In this document: positions 12,040 through 24,900 of the stretch, piece after piece | Position numbering within the stretch: position 1 is the first letter of the stretch | Layout of the letters: the number at the start of each line of letters is the position of its first letter | NCBI GenBank assembly: GCA_004009845.1 | Contig: RMBW01000068.1 | Coordinates: 1 to 64,000, forward strand | Origin: Davidsoniella eucalypti | Taxonomy: Eukaryota > Ascomycota > Sordariomycetes > Microascales > Ceratocystidaceae | DNA: 64,000 nucleotides | Direction: 5' to 3' | Program-made: the position numbers and the translations under genes | Notes under the pieces: generated by a model | Databases searched by the model: none | What the model was told of the DNA's origin: nothing | Seen by the model: only the letters and a program-made list of their open reading frames with translations

Positions 12040-13347
12040 TCATACGCTCTGTGTAGTAGCTGTCCCAATCGTCTTGCTCGGTAGTGGCCCGGCATCACTG
12101 ATCAGAGCAGCCTCCGTATCGTCCGAGGCTCCGTGTGCTGGAGCATCACTGCGAACATGGGCAGGCATATCTCTTTCAACACGGCATCTCCATGGTTTGT
12201 ATATGAAGATGCTGCCAACGCCGACCACCAAGAACAGACCACAGATGCTGCCACCGACAATATCAAAGTGGTCGCTGAGGCTGGACAGACCATCCCAAAA
12301 GGCGCCAGACGGCTCAGCGACGTTCTGGACCAAGTTGAGAACTTGCACAACCCCGATAAAGAGCGCCACAACGATTGTAACTCCCGTAAGCACAATACTG
12401 TAGTAGAGAATAGCAACACGATCCCGGGAAAAGGCTTTGTTAGTGTAAAGAGCCGTCATGAGAGCACCATCTGTTGTATCCAGCATGCACATGCCACCTT
12501 AATGGAGTCTTGTTAGTACCGCAGCCCGAGCATCCCAATGATATAGGGCAAACTTACTAGTAAAGAGAACCGGGAAAATCAGAATCAGCCACAGACTCGT
12601 CCCTTGCATTCCTTGAATACTGGCAATACCAAGCACGGCAATCTCCGAACTAGTATCGAAACCCAGACCAAACAGAACACCGAGGGGATACATCTTCCAC
12701 GGGCGGTCGACCAGGACAAACAGCTTACGGAACACGCCTGCGAGAAACCCAGGGCTGTCCAACCGCAACTCGCGCGCCGCGCCCTCGCCATCGACGAAGC
12801 CCGCCGTATTTCCCGAGCGTCCCTGGCGTCTCTCTTCGAGAATCGCCTGTAGGCCCGCAGTCAGCTTATACAACACCCACATGTTGCCCGCACACAGCAC
12901 CAGCAAGAACACCGCACTGACCGACGTGCCGACAATGTTGCCGACGCGCGTGAAGTCACCGAAACGATCCCGCAGCGCCCCCGACGTGGCTGCTACCACG
13001 ATGCACGTGACCACCACGATCGTCGAGTGGCCGAGAGAGAAGAAGGTGCCTACGGTCACGGGCGTCTGGCCCGATGCGATCAGTCGCCGCGTCGTCAAGT
13101 CGATGGCTGAGATGTGGTCGGCATCGAGTGCGTGGCGCAGACCGAGCGAGTACGATAGAGCGGCGCTGCCAGCCAGCTTCGGGTGCTGGTGTAGCGGGTA
13201 GGCTACGGCGGCCCATACGATGAGGTTGACGGCCATCAAGAAGAGGATGATGCGGATGCTGGCTACAGGCAGCCCGTGGATTCGCCGGTTGGTTGGCGTC
13301 CACGGCAGGAGCACTGACAGGTCTGAGAGGCTGAGCCTAGACGGCAT
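12040..13347 (-). CDS. NiCoT-family high-affinity nickel/cobalt transporter
   Basis: Multi-pass membrane permease of about 415 residues, from exons 13347-12558 and 12497-12040 with a 60-bp GT-AG intron. Family signatures are all present: the metal-binding HX4DH motif in transmembrane segment 2 (RHALDADHI, His72, Asp77, His78), then GTFFSLGHST, LGFDTSSEI and LDTTDG, the last created by the splice (T-S-G-M-C-M-L-D). NiCoT proteins import Ni2+ or Co2+, in fungi mainly to supply urease, so a urease elsewhere in the genome is expected. The reading frame extends upstream without an ATG, beginning just after a TTTTTTAG that could be the acceptor of a leader intron, so the first ATG at 13347 was chosen. 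The cytosolic tail is hydrophilic and unremarkable. Metal preference cannot be read from sequence. Confidence 0.93.
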
Positions 13348-14631
13348 CGCAGGCGTTGCAGAGAAGAAGCTAAAAAACAATGCTGATGGTTGTGCTGTGT
13401 TCAGCTTATAGTTTTGGCGTGCCGTCCCCCGATAAGCGATAAGCCAACTTTAGTCTTGGCGGGGAAGTCACGGCGTTCCTGCCCGTTGTGCGGGAAAAAG
13501 GTGAGTTAAAAGAACCCTAAAAAATGAATATCAAACAACCATCTAGAACTACAATGAGAAACTACGAAAGATTTATATCTCGATTTCAATATATCCATGC
13601 GTTTACGCCGATATCACAATCGGTCTTGTCATCAAGCGGTTCATGATCTACTAATACAATTTCGATCTTGACCGTGCTCAGTTCCTACAGTATGCAAACT
13701 TAATAGATCCTTCAGTCCTATACGTGTGATGCCGACGGCGAAAAGATAGTGACAATCACAAAAACCTTGGCAATACCTCTCTTTTCAGCTTCTTCCTAAC
13801 CTAACTTCACCTCTCGAGAACTTACTTACACTGGCTAATCAAGATGGGCGGCTTTTCCAGTGGGAAATGGGATTCTCTTTTGTGTTACATTTTGTATAAC
13901 GCCGAGTCTGCATATTAATAGGCTTTTGATTTGCCAAGCTCGGAAAAATAATGTCCATATAACATATAAACGGAGTCACAAACTAGCCACTACTTTAGTT
14001 TCTATCGCTAGTCACGAAATACAGTGGAAAGGCTTCACTTCTATTCCTACAAGCCAAGGCTAACACTAAGTCTTAGCCCTCCACTCCCCCATTCAAAAAA
14101 CTACATCAGATTTAGCACAATAACAGGTGAATATCACTATATTAGTCTTTAGAATCGAGTAACAATCGAGTAAGGAAAACCAGCGATGAGGTTCCACATT
14201 CAGGGTTACGTCTTTCAAGGGTTAGATATTCAACAACATACATTCACAAATTCACAGATTGATACGTCAAACAATTGTACCCGAGCTAATACTCTGATAA
14301 GAATCGAAAAATATTTGTGTTTTTATTGTAATCAAGCGATAAAATACCAAAAGAATGCATCCCAATATATATACCAAACCCCCAATTCTCCGCAAAACCG
14401 GACCATGACTTGCTGTATCATGTTCGTAAAAAGCAAAAAATGAAAATAAAAATATCGACAATCATAAAAAATATAAAGAGCATCCATAGAGAGCCAGTAG
14501 ACGATGCCATATTGTCTACTCCCCAAAGGATTTTTTTTTTCGTAGAAAAGAAACGAAGAAAAAATAGCCATAGTATATAGTATAAAAATAAAAATAAAAA
14601 GTTTGAAGAAAACAAACATAGCCGCAAAAGC
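13348..14631. other. Intergenic between nickel transporter and SSL2
   Basis: About 1.3 kb lying upstream of the transporter gene and downstream of the SSL2 stop (both on the minus strand). It is AT-rich, especially 14100-14620, with A-rich runs near the SSL2 3' end. Short ATG frames, for example 14186-14443, show no motif and no typical codon pattern. The GC-richer 13400-13500 is the likely core promoter or leader of the transporter. No RNA gene was recognised. Confidence 0.45.
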
Positions 14632-17142
14632 CTACTCCCCCTTGCGGCGCTTTTCGTTTTCGCGCGCAAGTGACTTGAAGAAGCCGCTTTGGGCCTTCTT
14701 CTTCTTCGTAAGTGACTTGTTGGCGCTCCTGTTTTGCTCCACATAGGCCATATCCTGGCCACCACTGAGGCCTTTCAGTGAGCCGGCTGTCCGGCGAGCG
14801 GCACCTCTGCGCAAAGGTCTTCCATCCGGACCGTAGAACATGTTTCCATCTGCCGCCAAACCCGCCGCTTCCTTTTCTTCGTCCTTCCAACTCTTGCCTT
14901 CGAGATCGACAAGCAGTTTCTGTAGAAGTTCACGGCGAGATTCGGGTGTGGCGAAGGCTAGTTCTGGTGTGTTTTCGATGTTCTTGAGTTGTGTAATGAC
15001 CTTGAAAGCGTAGCCTTGATCGACTAGGAAGGCTTGGCGTTTGGACGAGAAGGACATCTCAACTGTATCTTTGGACACTAGCGAGTAGAAGAAGGCATTG
15101 AAACCTTCTTCGTTACGACGCTTAGCTCGAAGCACACGGCCTAGACGCTGAGCTTCTTGACGACGTGAACCGTATTGCGCAGAGATTTGGATGAGGCAAG
15201 TAGCTTCGGGAAGATCCAGTGACGTATCACCAATCTTGGACAGGAACAGAGTACTACAGTTTGGCGAAGACCGGAAGAATTCTAGAATCTCTTGACGTTC
15301 GGCGTTGCTGGTTCCGCCGTAAAGGAAAGGCTTCATGAGCTTTTTGGCGTATACTTCCAGCGCGTATACGTTGTCAGAGAAAACAATGATTTTATCGCCA
15401 CGACTCTCGTGGTACTTGATGAGATACTGGCAAGCCTGGAACTTTGACGGATTCATAACACAGAAAAGCGAGCGACTACGGGGATTGGCCTTGAGATACT
15501 GCTCGTAGAACTCTGTAGGCATAGGACACCAGACCACTGCACATTGAACCTTTGCAATGAAGCCCTTTTGAGAAAGTTCCATCCAGTTGGCTTCGTAAAG
15601 CTTGGGTCCAATCAAGAAGTTAAGATCCTCGATTTTGTCGTCTTCTCTTAGGAGTGTAGCAGTCAACCCAAGCTTGGAATGAGATTTGATAGAACCGACA
15701 ACACGTCGGAACATTTGGGCGGGGACTACGTGCACTTCGTCAAGCAACATCAGACCCCATTCCCGGCTCTGCAAGAATTTCATCATCTTTGCAGATTCGT
15801 GAGCACGTTCTCTTGTGTTGGTAACCATAGAGTAAGTCGTCACGATGATACCGGTGTTGCCAGTGAACACGTTCTTGCTATCGGATGAGAAGACAGCAAT
15901 GCTAGCTGGGTCGATGTTGGACCATTTGAGGAACTCGCCTCTCCATTGGATGGCTGACATGTTACTAGTAGCCAGAACAACAACTCCCTTTCTGATGGTA
16001 CAGGCTGCTGTGACTCCAACCAACGTTTTTCCGGCACCGCAGGGCAACACAATGATACCTGATTTGGCACGTCCGTTACCAAACATCTTACTCAAACTCT
16101 TTTCTTGGTACGGACGGATCTGGGTTCCGGGTCTCAAGTCAATCTCGAGATTGGGATTTACGTGGTCGTTTCTGAAATCGTATTCTTCCAGGGCGGGATA
16201 GTGTAGACCAAGGCAACGTTGTGCAGTCAGACCAACTTTTTCATCCTTGATCTGGAAAGCGTGAACAACGTCCTGACCGTCGCCATCGTCATCATCATCC
16301 TCTTCGACTGAATGTGACGGAATTCCTTGCTCTTGGTTGTTCGTCTTCTCCAGACCCTGAGCTTCACGAACACCAGCAGCATCCTTGGTACCAGCAATTA
16401 CCAGCGTAGGCATTTTCTGAGCCACAGTGGTCGTTTCTTCGGCACCCTGGACTCTGAAAGAGTTGATCTCCCAATCCTTGAGCAGAATTTGGAGGACTTG
16501 GGCATCGGTGGTCTCAACATAGTACTTGTTGTTACGCAAAACTAGTTTCACCTTGCCATAACTGCGCCCACAGTAAGAGATATACTCTTGAACATTGGGT
16601 GGCATCTCCGTTTTCAGGAAGCGGTCCAATGTATTTATAATGTCGCCGGGGTTTAGTCCGACAGACACAGCAGCATAAAGACTGTGAGTTGTGAGGCGGT
16701 ACTCGTGAATGAAGTGAGGTCGTGATGTTGGTTCGGCGATTGTGATAAGGAAATCTTGTACTCGTGGCGCAAGCGGGTGGAAGCTTTCTAGAACAAGCTT
16801 TCCCAGTCCATCGATTCTCAAAGGGAGTGTTAAGTGGTTAGGTTTGAGTCGAAGGCCAGTGAAGTCACGCTTTTCTGTTGGCTCGAAGAATCCGGTGGCC
16901 ATATCATTGACGCTAGAGCTCAGGCTGTATGGGAAAGCGCTGATATCAAACTTTTGGATGTTGCGAGCAATGGCCTTGTTTAGATCTTCGGGTAGATCGC
17001 TGGGCTCGGCGGGTTCGTCATCGTCGTCTTCAGCTGCGCTGCGAGATGTTGCGCCTCCCGGGGTGGACACCTTGGAGACTCGGCCAGCCTTGAGGGCGCC
17101 CTCGCTAGCGGCGGGAGCCTTACGCTTGTTGATACTAGCCAT
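14632..17142 (-). CDS. SSL2: TFIIH helicase/translocase subunit XPB (Ssl2/Rad25)
   Basis: ATP-dependent 3'-5' DNA translocase of TFIIH, which opens promoters for RNA polymerase II and unwinds damaged DNA in nucleotide excision repair. It is a single uninterrupted 836-residue frame, close to the yeast protein's length. Visible motifs are Walker A (LPCGAGKT, Lys372), the XPB-type DEVH box (Asp468-His471), [11 protein letters not shown] with the RED motif region, and motif [14 protein letters not shown] (from residue 665). The N-terminal third contains the XPB damage-recognition region ([22 protein letters not shown]) and an acidic linker ([12 protein letters not shown]). The lysine-rich C-terminus is typical of the family. 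The frame opens upstream with TTG, so the ATG at 17142, in GCCATGG context, was taken as the start. It diverges from APN1, another repair gene, across 696 bp. Confidence 0.96.
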   Translation of the reverse strand: MASINKRKAPAASEGALKAGRVSKVSTPGGATSRSAAEDDDDEPAEPSDLPEDLNKAIARNIQKFDISAFPYSLSSSVNDMATGFFEPTEKRDFTGLRLKPNHLTLPLRIDGLGKLVLESFHPLAPRVQDFLITIAEPTSRPHFIHEYRLTTHSLYAAVSVGLNPGDIINTLDRFLKTEMPPNVQEYISYCGRSYGKVKLVLRNNKYYVETTDAQVLQILLKDWEINSFRVQGAEETTTVAQKMPTLVIAGTKDAAGVREAQGLEKTNNQEQGIPSHSVEEDDDDDGDGQDVVHAFQIKDEKVGLTAQRCLGLHYPALEEYDFRNDHVNPNLEIDLRPGTQIRPYQEKSLSKMFGNGRAKSGIIVLPCGAGKTLVGVTAACTIRKGVVVLATSNMSAIQWRGEFLKWSNIDPASIAVFSSDSKNVFTGNTGIIVTTYSMVTNTRERAHESAKMMKFLQSREWGLMLLDEVHVVPAQMFRRVVGSIKSHSKLGLTATLLREDDKIEDLNFLIGPKLYEANWMELSQKGFIAKVQCAVVWCPMPTEFYEQYLKANPRSRSLFCVMNPSKFQACQYLIKYHESRGDKIIVFSDNVYALEVYAKKLMKPFLYGGTSNAERQEILEFFRSSPNCSTLFLSKIGDTSLDLPEATCLIQISAQYGSRRQEAQRLGRVLRAKRRNEEGFNAFFYSLVSKDTVEMSFSSKRQAFLVDQGYAFKVITQLKNIENTPELAFATPESRRELLQKLLVDLEGKSWKDEEKEAAGLAADGNMFYGPDGRPLRRGAARRTAGSLKGLSGGQDMAYVEQNRSANKSLTKKKKAQSGFFKSLARENEKRRKGE

Positions 17143-17838
17143 GGCTTGTCCGATGGTGATTCTAAGCAATCGAGACAGAGTCGGATGGCAGCGTCGAGTT
17201 CAGCAATGGCAGCGCTAGATGTCGCAATGCGCTGATTGCGATAAACCACTCGTTAATAGAGGGTATTAATTCGAACAAGATCGTCTATGGCGGCGCTGAT
17301 GTTCACTATATGAAATACAGGGAATAGATGAAAGGCGAGAAATCAAGAGGAGGCTTGTTGAACAGAATGACGACGATTGCTTTTGATTTGAAATACAATA
17401 ACCGAGACGTTAATCGAGGACGAAAATATGAGCACGATTGGATAGCCAATTCTACAATGTGCAATTGAAAGTTCTTTGGTTGAAAGTCCTCAGTTTCATT
17501 GATAGTTTCGCCAGAACCGGTCGCACACTAACAAACGTACAGCAAATATAGTAGTGCAAATGTTAATGCCGGTGGCGAGCTACTAGGTTACTATCGAGGT
17601 AAGCTCTTTAGCGGGCCTGCCTAGTCGCCTTCCTGTTGTCACGTGATATCGTGTCCGTCTCAACGCAGTGAATATGCTGCACGTCGAGATCAAGCGCGTA
17701 AAGGGTAAGAATATCCAAAAACTGCCATAGAACATACGGTCTGACCATCCCTGAATTGTCAACAGCTGGTATTATTCGCATTTCACACATACATCATCAA
17801 ATATACGCAAGTTAGTTTTACTCTGTGATTTTACAAAC
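17143..17838. promoter_or_regulatory. Shared divergent promoter region of SSL2 and APN1
   Basis: The 696 bp between the two start codons carries no coding sequence that looks real and must contain both promoters. The only recognisable sequence-specific site is a palindromic CACGTG box near the middle-right. The sequence immediately upstream of APN1 is AT-rich; no clean TATA box was identified for either gene. That the two genes share regulation is an inference from geometry and function. Confidence 0.55.
17639..17646. promoter_or_regulatory. Palindromic E-box TCACGTGA
   Basis: A perfect 8-bp palindrome with a CACGTG core, the class of site bound by fungal bHLH factors such as Cbf1. It sits 193 bp upstream of the APN1 ATG and 497 bp from the SSL2 ATG. 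A partial echo (GATATCGTG) follows directly. Function is inferred from the motif only. Confidence 0.35.
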
Positions 17839-19358
17839 ATGGCGCCCCACAAATCAACCAGAACCAGAAGTTCAGTCGCCACCGCCACCACATCCAAACG
17901 TAAAGTTGAGGATAGTGATGACGACATCAAGCACGAGTCTGATGCTGAGAATGAGCCTCCCCAAACCAGCAAGAAGCAAAAGACTGCCCCGCGGCCAACG
18001 CCAGACAAGTCACAGTTGATTTCTCTACCAGTGAAATCTCGGGCAAAGCCCACAGCAAAGTCAGCAGCCGGCAAGGGAAAGGCAGACAGCATGTTGCCTC
18101 TTGCTGCCCGAACAGAGATCACGGCTCTGAAGAAGGCCATGTACATTGGTGCCCACATCAGTGCCGCCGGTGGTAAGTTGACAGGCGATATGTCTAGTTT
18201 ATTGATGTAAACAACATATCCGCATACAAGTAGCTAACATTACCACAGGTGTCCAAAATGCCCCCCCAAACGCAGTTCACATCGGTGCCAACTCCTTTGC
18301 GCTATTCCTCAAATCCCAGAGAAAATGGAACAACCCGCCATTAGCAAAGGACGCCCGTGACGGCTACATTTCGGCTGCGAAGCAGAGTCACTACAAGTCT
18401 TGCAAGCACGTGCTGCCCCACGGCTCCTATCTCGTCAACTTGGCACAGGCCGACAAGACCAAGGGCGACCAGGCATACACCAGCTTTGTTGACGACCTGA
18501 AGCGTTGTGATGAGCTGGGCATCTTGTTGTACAACTTCCATCCGGGTAGCACAGGTGGTGCGAACATGGAATCTGCATGCAAGCGCATCGCGGCTCGGAT
18601 CAACGCGGCACACAAGGAGACCAAGACAGTCATTCCTGTGCTGGAGAACATGGCCGGCGCCGGCAACGTTGTTGGCGGACGTTTTGAGGATTTGAAGATG
18701 ATCATTGACGCCGTAGAAGACAAAGACCGGATTGCTGTTTGTATCGACACCTGCCATGCATTTGCAGCCGGCTATGATATCAGAAGTCCAGAGACATTCA
18801 AGAAAACATTTGACGAATTCGATCGCATCGTGGGCATGAAGTATCTACGAGCCTTCCATCGTAAGTTACAGCACTATTTTCCGTCGCTAATAATGACATG
18901 CATAGAATGAAGTGCACTAACCCGATGCTCAAACAGTCAATGACAGCAAGGCACCACTTAACTCAAACCGCGATCTGCATGCTAACATCGGCACTGGCTT
19001 CATCGGCCTCCGTGCGTTCCACTCAATCATGAACAACGAGGCATTCTGCGACATGCCCATGATTCTTGAAACACCAATCGACTCCAAGGGCGCAGACGGC
19101 AAAACCATCGAGGACAAGCAAATCTGGGCCGATGAAATCAAGCTTCTCGAAAGCCTCATCGGAGCCAATCCCGACACAAAAGAGTTCCAGCATCTTGAAG
19201 AAGAATTACAAGCACGCGGCAAAAGCGAGCGTGCAAAGATTCAAGACCAGGTCGATCGCAAGGCGGGCAAGGGCGGTGCGGCCAAGAAGGCACCCGCAAA
19301 GAAGGCAGCAGGCAAAGCCAAGAAGAAGGTTGAAACAGACGATGAGGATAGTGACTAA
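17839..19358 (+). CDS. APN1: AP endonuclease IV family (Apn1/Nfo)
   Basis: Zinc-dependent endonuclease IV that nicks DNA 5' to abasic sites in base excision repair and trims blocked 3' ends. It has about 455 residues in exons 17839-18172, 18249-18860 and 18937-19358 (introns 76 bp each). The TIM-barrel core begins at YIGAHISAAGG (about residue 102). Metal-ligand motifs are readable in order: HPGSTGG, LENMAGAGN, CIDTCHAFAAGYD, RAFHLNDSK (formed by the second splice), NRDLHANIG and LETP. The N-terminal 100 residues are basic/acidic and disordered. The C-terminus ends in an alanine/lysine-rich tail (KKAPAKKAAGKAKKK), reminiscent of histone H1 and likely a nuclear localisation or DNA-contact tail. 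Both extensions are longer than in bacterial Nfo. The ATG at 17839 is the first in frame. It is divergent from SSL2. Confidence 0.95.
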
Positions 19359-21219
19359 GGTAGCCGTCAGTTGCTATCTTTCATCTTCATCTTCAGTCCC
19401 TATGCGACAAGACAGACGCGTATTGAAGAGTATGGTGGTGAGTCTATATGGGGGTTCTTTTTGGACAACACCTTCAACGCATTTAGATTAGGGTTTAGGC
19501 TTGGATAGTCAGTCAACAGTAGTCTTGGTGAGGCTGTGAAAGCTCGACGTTTCGGATATCTCCTGCCTTTCTGTGCCAACGCGCATTTATACATGATTTC
19601 CCATACATTTATGGGAAGAGACTCTGAATAGTTATTTCCAAGGGCTTTGCTAAAGACACGCTCGCCCAGTGCGATTCGACTCTGTCTCTCACACAGAATG
19701 TCTGCAAATATCATGCGCGGTGTTGGTGATATCATGGACACAATGCCAAGTCGAGGGCATTGTCACCAACAACCACTAGGCCAGGCTCTATGGAAACGGT
19801 GTGTATCTTTTCTTTCCCAGCCAAGACAAGCCCATAATGCTACAATATTTCTCATCAAGCCGCACCACAAATCGTGCAAGCATCTTCTTTCTAGTGCAAT
19901 CTCAGCAGGTGGAAGAACAGAAACGGGGGGGGGCTATCAAGACGACTTAATAAACAGGAGGAGTTATTATTACTGATTCCATTCAGGCGAACAAAGAGTC
20001 TATCCAAATTACAGCAATTCTACGAGGAATGGGAATTGCAAGGTGACGTGGACAGTGCACAATCAAATGAGCCTTTCTAGCGTTGCAAAGGAACAATTTA
20101 TTACTATCCATCAACAGCATAGCAGAAAAGACTAGCCATTATTAATGCCGCTACGACAAGGTAACTGGGGAGCTATAATAAAAAAGCAAACAAAATCATT
20201 GGACAATAACATGTTCTTATGAAGTAGTTCGTCAAGGGAAAACCCGGAAAACAAGGCCCACGATCCAGTCACCGCAACCACAATGCGAAAGACAGAAAGG
20301 AAAAAACAGAAGCCTGAGAAAACAAAGAAGGAGAAAAGAAGGCTTTCACGATGGTTTTATGAGACTGACGCGGACAGAATCCCGCCAACGAGCCAACCGA
20401 TGCTTAGCGCCTTGTTTCGTGCATTATCCTATCAATCTAAGTCTGACTTGTTCGTCAAACAAGAAGTCAGCTCGTTCGTAAGCTAAACTGCTTGTCATGA
20501 GGCATACAGCTAGGTTAATCTTGTTTATATATAGTTATGCTTTTTGCTTTCCCTAGTTACTCGGGCTTTTTTGATCGCGTGCTTCAGGAGAGACTACGTC
20601 TTCACATATGCCTATGATGTATATGTAGAGGCAGTAAATTTAAGTATATCTTCTCTGTGAAGACAAATACGTACATCAACTCCCGATTCAGCCAGTAACA
20701 TGATGCCAACAGGAGGGGTCACGATAGTCTCCTAGCACGTCTACGAATATACATACATTCCCGTAGGCATATCTACCATCACTGAAGGCACAGATATACT
20801 TCTTAGCACAAAAAGTCACAGTGACAACACAATATACTGATGACATCCGGCTTTATTATATCACGGTTGCATAAGTCCTAAAGAGTAAGGATATTATCTA
20901 CATCAAGCCTCATATCGTCACATCATGAGCATGACATCATGACTAGCATCTACCTAGTGATATATCAACCACGATGCATCCATTATTCTTCCAACTTCAT
21001 ATCGTGGCGACATATTCTAGTCTCCTGACAACTAAGATATACTTTCAACCCTCGCAATTACAGTGTATACAACTAGAATGTCTCTGTATATTGGTAAAAT
21101 CATCGTTTTCCATGACGTTCTCTATCCAACAGTGACACAAACAATGCGAGTACTCATAGTGATACATACTTGTTTGTCAACATGACTTTATCGTTGCCAT
21201 ACGGTCAAGTCAGCAAGAT
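19359..21219. other. Intergenic, no gene recognised
   Basis: About 1.9 kb of AT-rich DNA downstream of APN1. It holds a single TTAGGGTTTAGG word (19488-19499), a nine-G run (19925-19933), and a stretch of ATATC/CATGA words between 20870 and 21010. Short open frames such as 20283-20486 are lysine-rich and unconvincing. Confidence 0.4.
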
Positions 21220-21918
21220 CTATACATGTATACATACACTTCCTCCCATCTGAACTGACAGTTCATCGACTTTCGGATACGCTATAGCTTTTTCGGTGAT
21301 TTCACCGCAGATCACATCGAGAGTTCTTGACAGTCTGGACCTTCCTATCCCCACCAATATCCAGGCGGTCCCAGAGTCCTTCGGGTCGTGCCACCGGACA
21401 TTCATACGGGCTTCGTTTGTAGCCACAAAGGAAACATTCTTCTTGTTCTCTTCGGGCCGTAAACCGAGCCATCGAAGGTGCATTAGCCAGTGGATAATTT
21501 TACTCGGAATTCTCCAAGCAGGAATCTCCCCGAGACAATGTGGGAGTGGGAATACCCAAAGACATATGACATATAATATCCACTTCATGCACGGAATACT
21601 CTGTGAAATCTCTGCGATGCTGAAACCCCAATAATATCCTCTCTCCCGATTTTTACCATATTCCGTCTTGTTTTGAGATGCCGATGAAAAATGGACAAAT
21701 CCATCCACAATGTTGCTGATACGAACGTCTTGGCTATAGGATGAGGAAGAAAAAAATATAATATTAGTCCAGCTAGTCAAGGCTAGAACAACTTGAGAAT
21801 CTATCAGGCTGAATAACTGTACTGTGTCGCTGTAAAATACTTTACGGCCAAAAGAAGATGGCTTAGCGCGTAGGGTTAGTGAATATAACGGGGTTGTCCT
21901 AACGAGATTGGTAAGCAT
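21220..21918 (-). CDS. Hypothetical ORF; internal ATG would give a small secreted protein
   Basis: A 232-codon frame with an ATG at 21918, the longest uninterrupted ATG frame in the gene-poor 19.4-29.4 kb stretch. I do not recognise it. An internal ATG at 21588 begins a 122-residue product whose first 20 residues (MKWILYVICLWVFPLPHCLG) look like a signal peptide, followed by a Trp/Lys-rich mature part (for example ILVGIGRSRLSRTL). This suggests a small secreted protein starting there, perhaps with an unseen upstream exon. Base composition is no different from the surrounding DNA, so it may equally be a chance frame. Confidence 0.3.
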   Translation of the reverse strand: MLTNLVRTTPLYSLTLRAKPSSFGRKVFYSDTVQLFSLIDSQVVLALTSWTNIIFFSSSSYSQDVRISNIVDGFVHFSSASQNKTEYGKNRERGYYWGFSIAEISQSIPCMKWILYVICLWVFPLPHCLGEIPAWRIPSKIIHWLMHLRWLGLRPEENKKNVSFVATNEARMNVRWHDPKDSGTAWILVGIGRSRLSRTLDVICGEITEKAIAYPKVDELSVQMGGSVCIHV

Positions 21919-24900
21919 TGTTGTTGCTAAAAAAGAGACATAACGGATTTGGCAGAAATTAGGCCTAAAGCTATGGTCAATGAAGGCCTATTATGGAACA
22001 CTGTGTGTGCCTGACTAAACTTTTAGCAGGGTCTCACTATAATCTTGTAGTGCCCAACATGGTGGATAGGAACGCTATAAGTCACAAATTGGGTTGTTTG
22101 CCACTGAAGAACTGCCCAAAGTCAAGAAGGAAGAAGAGAAATAGAGATAGAGTGAGACACCACATTCAGCTAACAGAAAAAGAAGGCCCTGTTTGCCTGT
22201 TACGTCAACTTATCATAGCACGACTCTAACGAATTAGCTTATATTTGACACTCTATCGGCCGTATTGGTTTAGTGTGTTGCTCCAGGACTTATAGAGTGA
22301 TTTGTAGTAGAGAGAAAACATGGCAGATGTCCACTATAGATAGCTAGCCTGGGATGAGACGCCGAAAACCATCTCAGTCACTTTCACCCGGGAGACAAAG
22401 ACAAAAGAACGCCAATACTTGTATCATAGACTGACTAGCACAAATCAAAGTTTGATGAATGGAACGGTGGCAAATTGATTGTTTGTCACCCGAAATTTCA
22501 GAGAGAGAAACAGGTTGATAATACCAGGCGGGATGTGTATCTATCTGGCCGTGCATATTCTTCGTTGTTTCCTACAACACGAGCGCATGCAACATCACTT
22601 GGTAGTCTCTACTGGCCTTCTAATCTGCCTACATGATTAGTAGACCCCTGGCCAAGAGGACAGTGTTGAGACTGCGCCGACAAAGCACTCTTAGCTATAT
22701 CCGAAACTTAATATGTGATGTTACTATATCTAGCAGTGATCAGACTCTTGCAAGGTAGCAAATACTTATACATATGCACATATTGTAGTAGGAATAGCAT
22801 GTGAAGCCTACATATCTACATGCTTGCTTTTTCCTTTCCTCCATTCAATTCTTGGGCTTGAGCCCGGCAGATGTAAGTTTAAGTAGGAAATCCAAGACAT
22901 ATATCGTGATTTTTCCGACTTCGTTTCTAGAAAGAAAAAGAAACCAAAATTAAGAAACAAATGAGAGAGAAAAGACGATATGTTGGTAACATTATCATAC
23001 TCCAGTAGAAGTCTGGGCCTAATGTCGGTTCTCGGTGGTGTGATTAAACTATATATATATATTGCTCAGCTAGGCCTTGCAGTAATGCTCGTATCAAGAC
23101 ACAGCAACAACAGTACAGACCTTGATTTTTCTACACGGTGATCAAAAATAACAGCTGGAAATACGGCTTGTAGTCTTACCAGCTGTATACTATTTCCTGG
23201 GCTCATAGAAGTTCAGATCAAACCCGAAATTCCACCGCAATGACCTACACTCCCTCCATCTTCACGGGCCACATCCGTTTCTAGTCAGTGTCGCCCAGTT
23301 CCCGGATAGTGTTCTTCGTATTCCTCGAAAAAGAACGCAGTGTAACGGTTGGCCGGGCAGTGAGTATATAGTTTTACGGATAGTGATATAAACTGTCCAG
23401 AATAAGATATAGTGCCTACCATGGGCCTTTGCTTTCTCTTGAATCTTCGGTCAGCATGCCGTAATAGAAAACATCACGGCTAGAGCGCCTAATGTTCCAA
23501 TTCTAGTTAAACAGTAGCCACCGGGCGTTTCTAGTGCGAACTCTAATCGTCCATTTGTAGCTTTCAACTGACCCTTCAAGACTTCTATGTCATTTCCCCT
23601 GTGGAGGGCACTTTTAGGCATTATGTATTAAGGGAAAAGGGTGACTAGTTGAAAGGGGAGACAGAACGAGATGCCGTGTATAAATATAAAACGAGACATA
23701 CCCGGAAACAAAACCGAGGAATGAAGACGACTGAGACACCGTCAGTTTAGTTGTTTAATGCTGACTTGTCAAATACGATGGTCGTTCGTTTGCGGCAATG
23801 CTTATTGGTGATGCAATTCCAGGTCACAAGACAAAGTCGGCCAGGGAAATATTAGACTCAGGCCAAGACAGCGTTATGTCTCTATCTTTGGGACAGATTT
23901 CCCCTATTACAACACAAGATTCAGACAAGCATACAACAAACCCATTGTTTGCAGTCTTTCCAATGCTGTCCATCGAGACAAAGAAGAGGGAACAGATAAC
24001 GACAATACAATTTGTTTGCTTGTGATAACAGAGATACTACACTGTACGAGATAACCAGGTCTTGAAATCTGAGCCGAAGTCCAGACTGCGCCCTATTATC
24101 CTTTGTCTGTTTCCCTTGCTTTGATGTCTGCAAAAAAGAATCGAGCTGCGGATCGGGTAATAATTCTGTTATTTTTGGATATAGGCGAGCGGGTTCGCTG
24201 TAGGCCAAGAAATATTACCCTGACTGTCCGATTTCTCTGGTTTAGCGAAGAAAGTCGGCAAGCTTCTAGTACTACACAGAACGGAATTGGCTCAAAGGAA
24301 AACAGATAGCCTCGTGCGGCTTGCCTTTTCAGCCTCTTATAAGGGAGGCAGATCTTGCCAACTACTCTTGGCGTGAAGGCTGGAGCAGTGAAAGAGATAT
24401 TGCCTCTTTTCAGCCATGCTTGGCAGGAGAAGACGGGCTTCAAGAGAATACAGAGGCCACTCAATCAGAGTCGACCAGAAGATCCGTGACAGGTAAATAG
24501 ACATTCCCGTGCTTCACCAAAGACCATAATCATGGCTTTCTGTTAGACGATCGACGATCTGCACTCGGTTTACAGTCTGGCTGAGAAGTAGACGAAAATG
24601 GGATCCGGTCTGGACACGCCAAATTACAGAAATAAGATGAAATACGTAGTAAATAGTTTTAGTTATTTCTATTGTATTCTACATGTACACATACTAATTC
24701 TATACATATATATTTATGCAGGGGCTACCTCATCCCCCTCAACCCAGAGATTCGCCAGCAGGCTAGTTTCCAGGGCGCATGGGCAATAAACAATAATAAC
24801 AAAACACAAAACATGGGCATAAACTTGTGTTGTTATTGTTCCAGAGCCTACACATATTCCACGGTTGACAGGATTCTTGACTCAAGAACTTCATGCCCTT

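Noticed and set aside
19488..19499. TTAGGGTTTAGG, telomere-like sequence
   Set aside because: Barely two imperfect units, which is expected by chance. It is not an interstitial telomere array.
24096..24464. 122-codon minus-strand frame in the gene-poor island
   Set aside because: It starts at TTG and no motif is visible. Likely chance.
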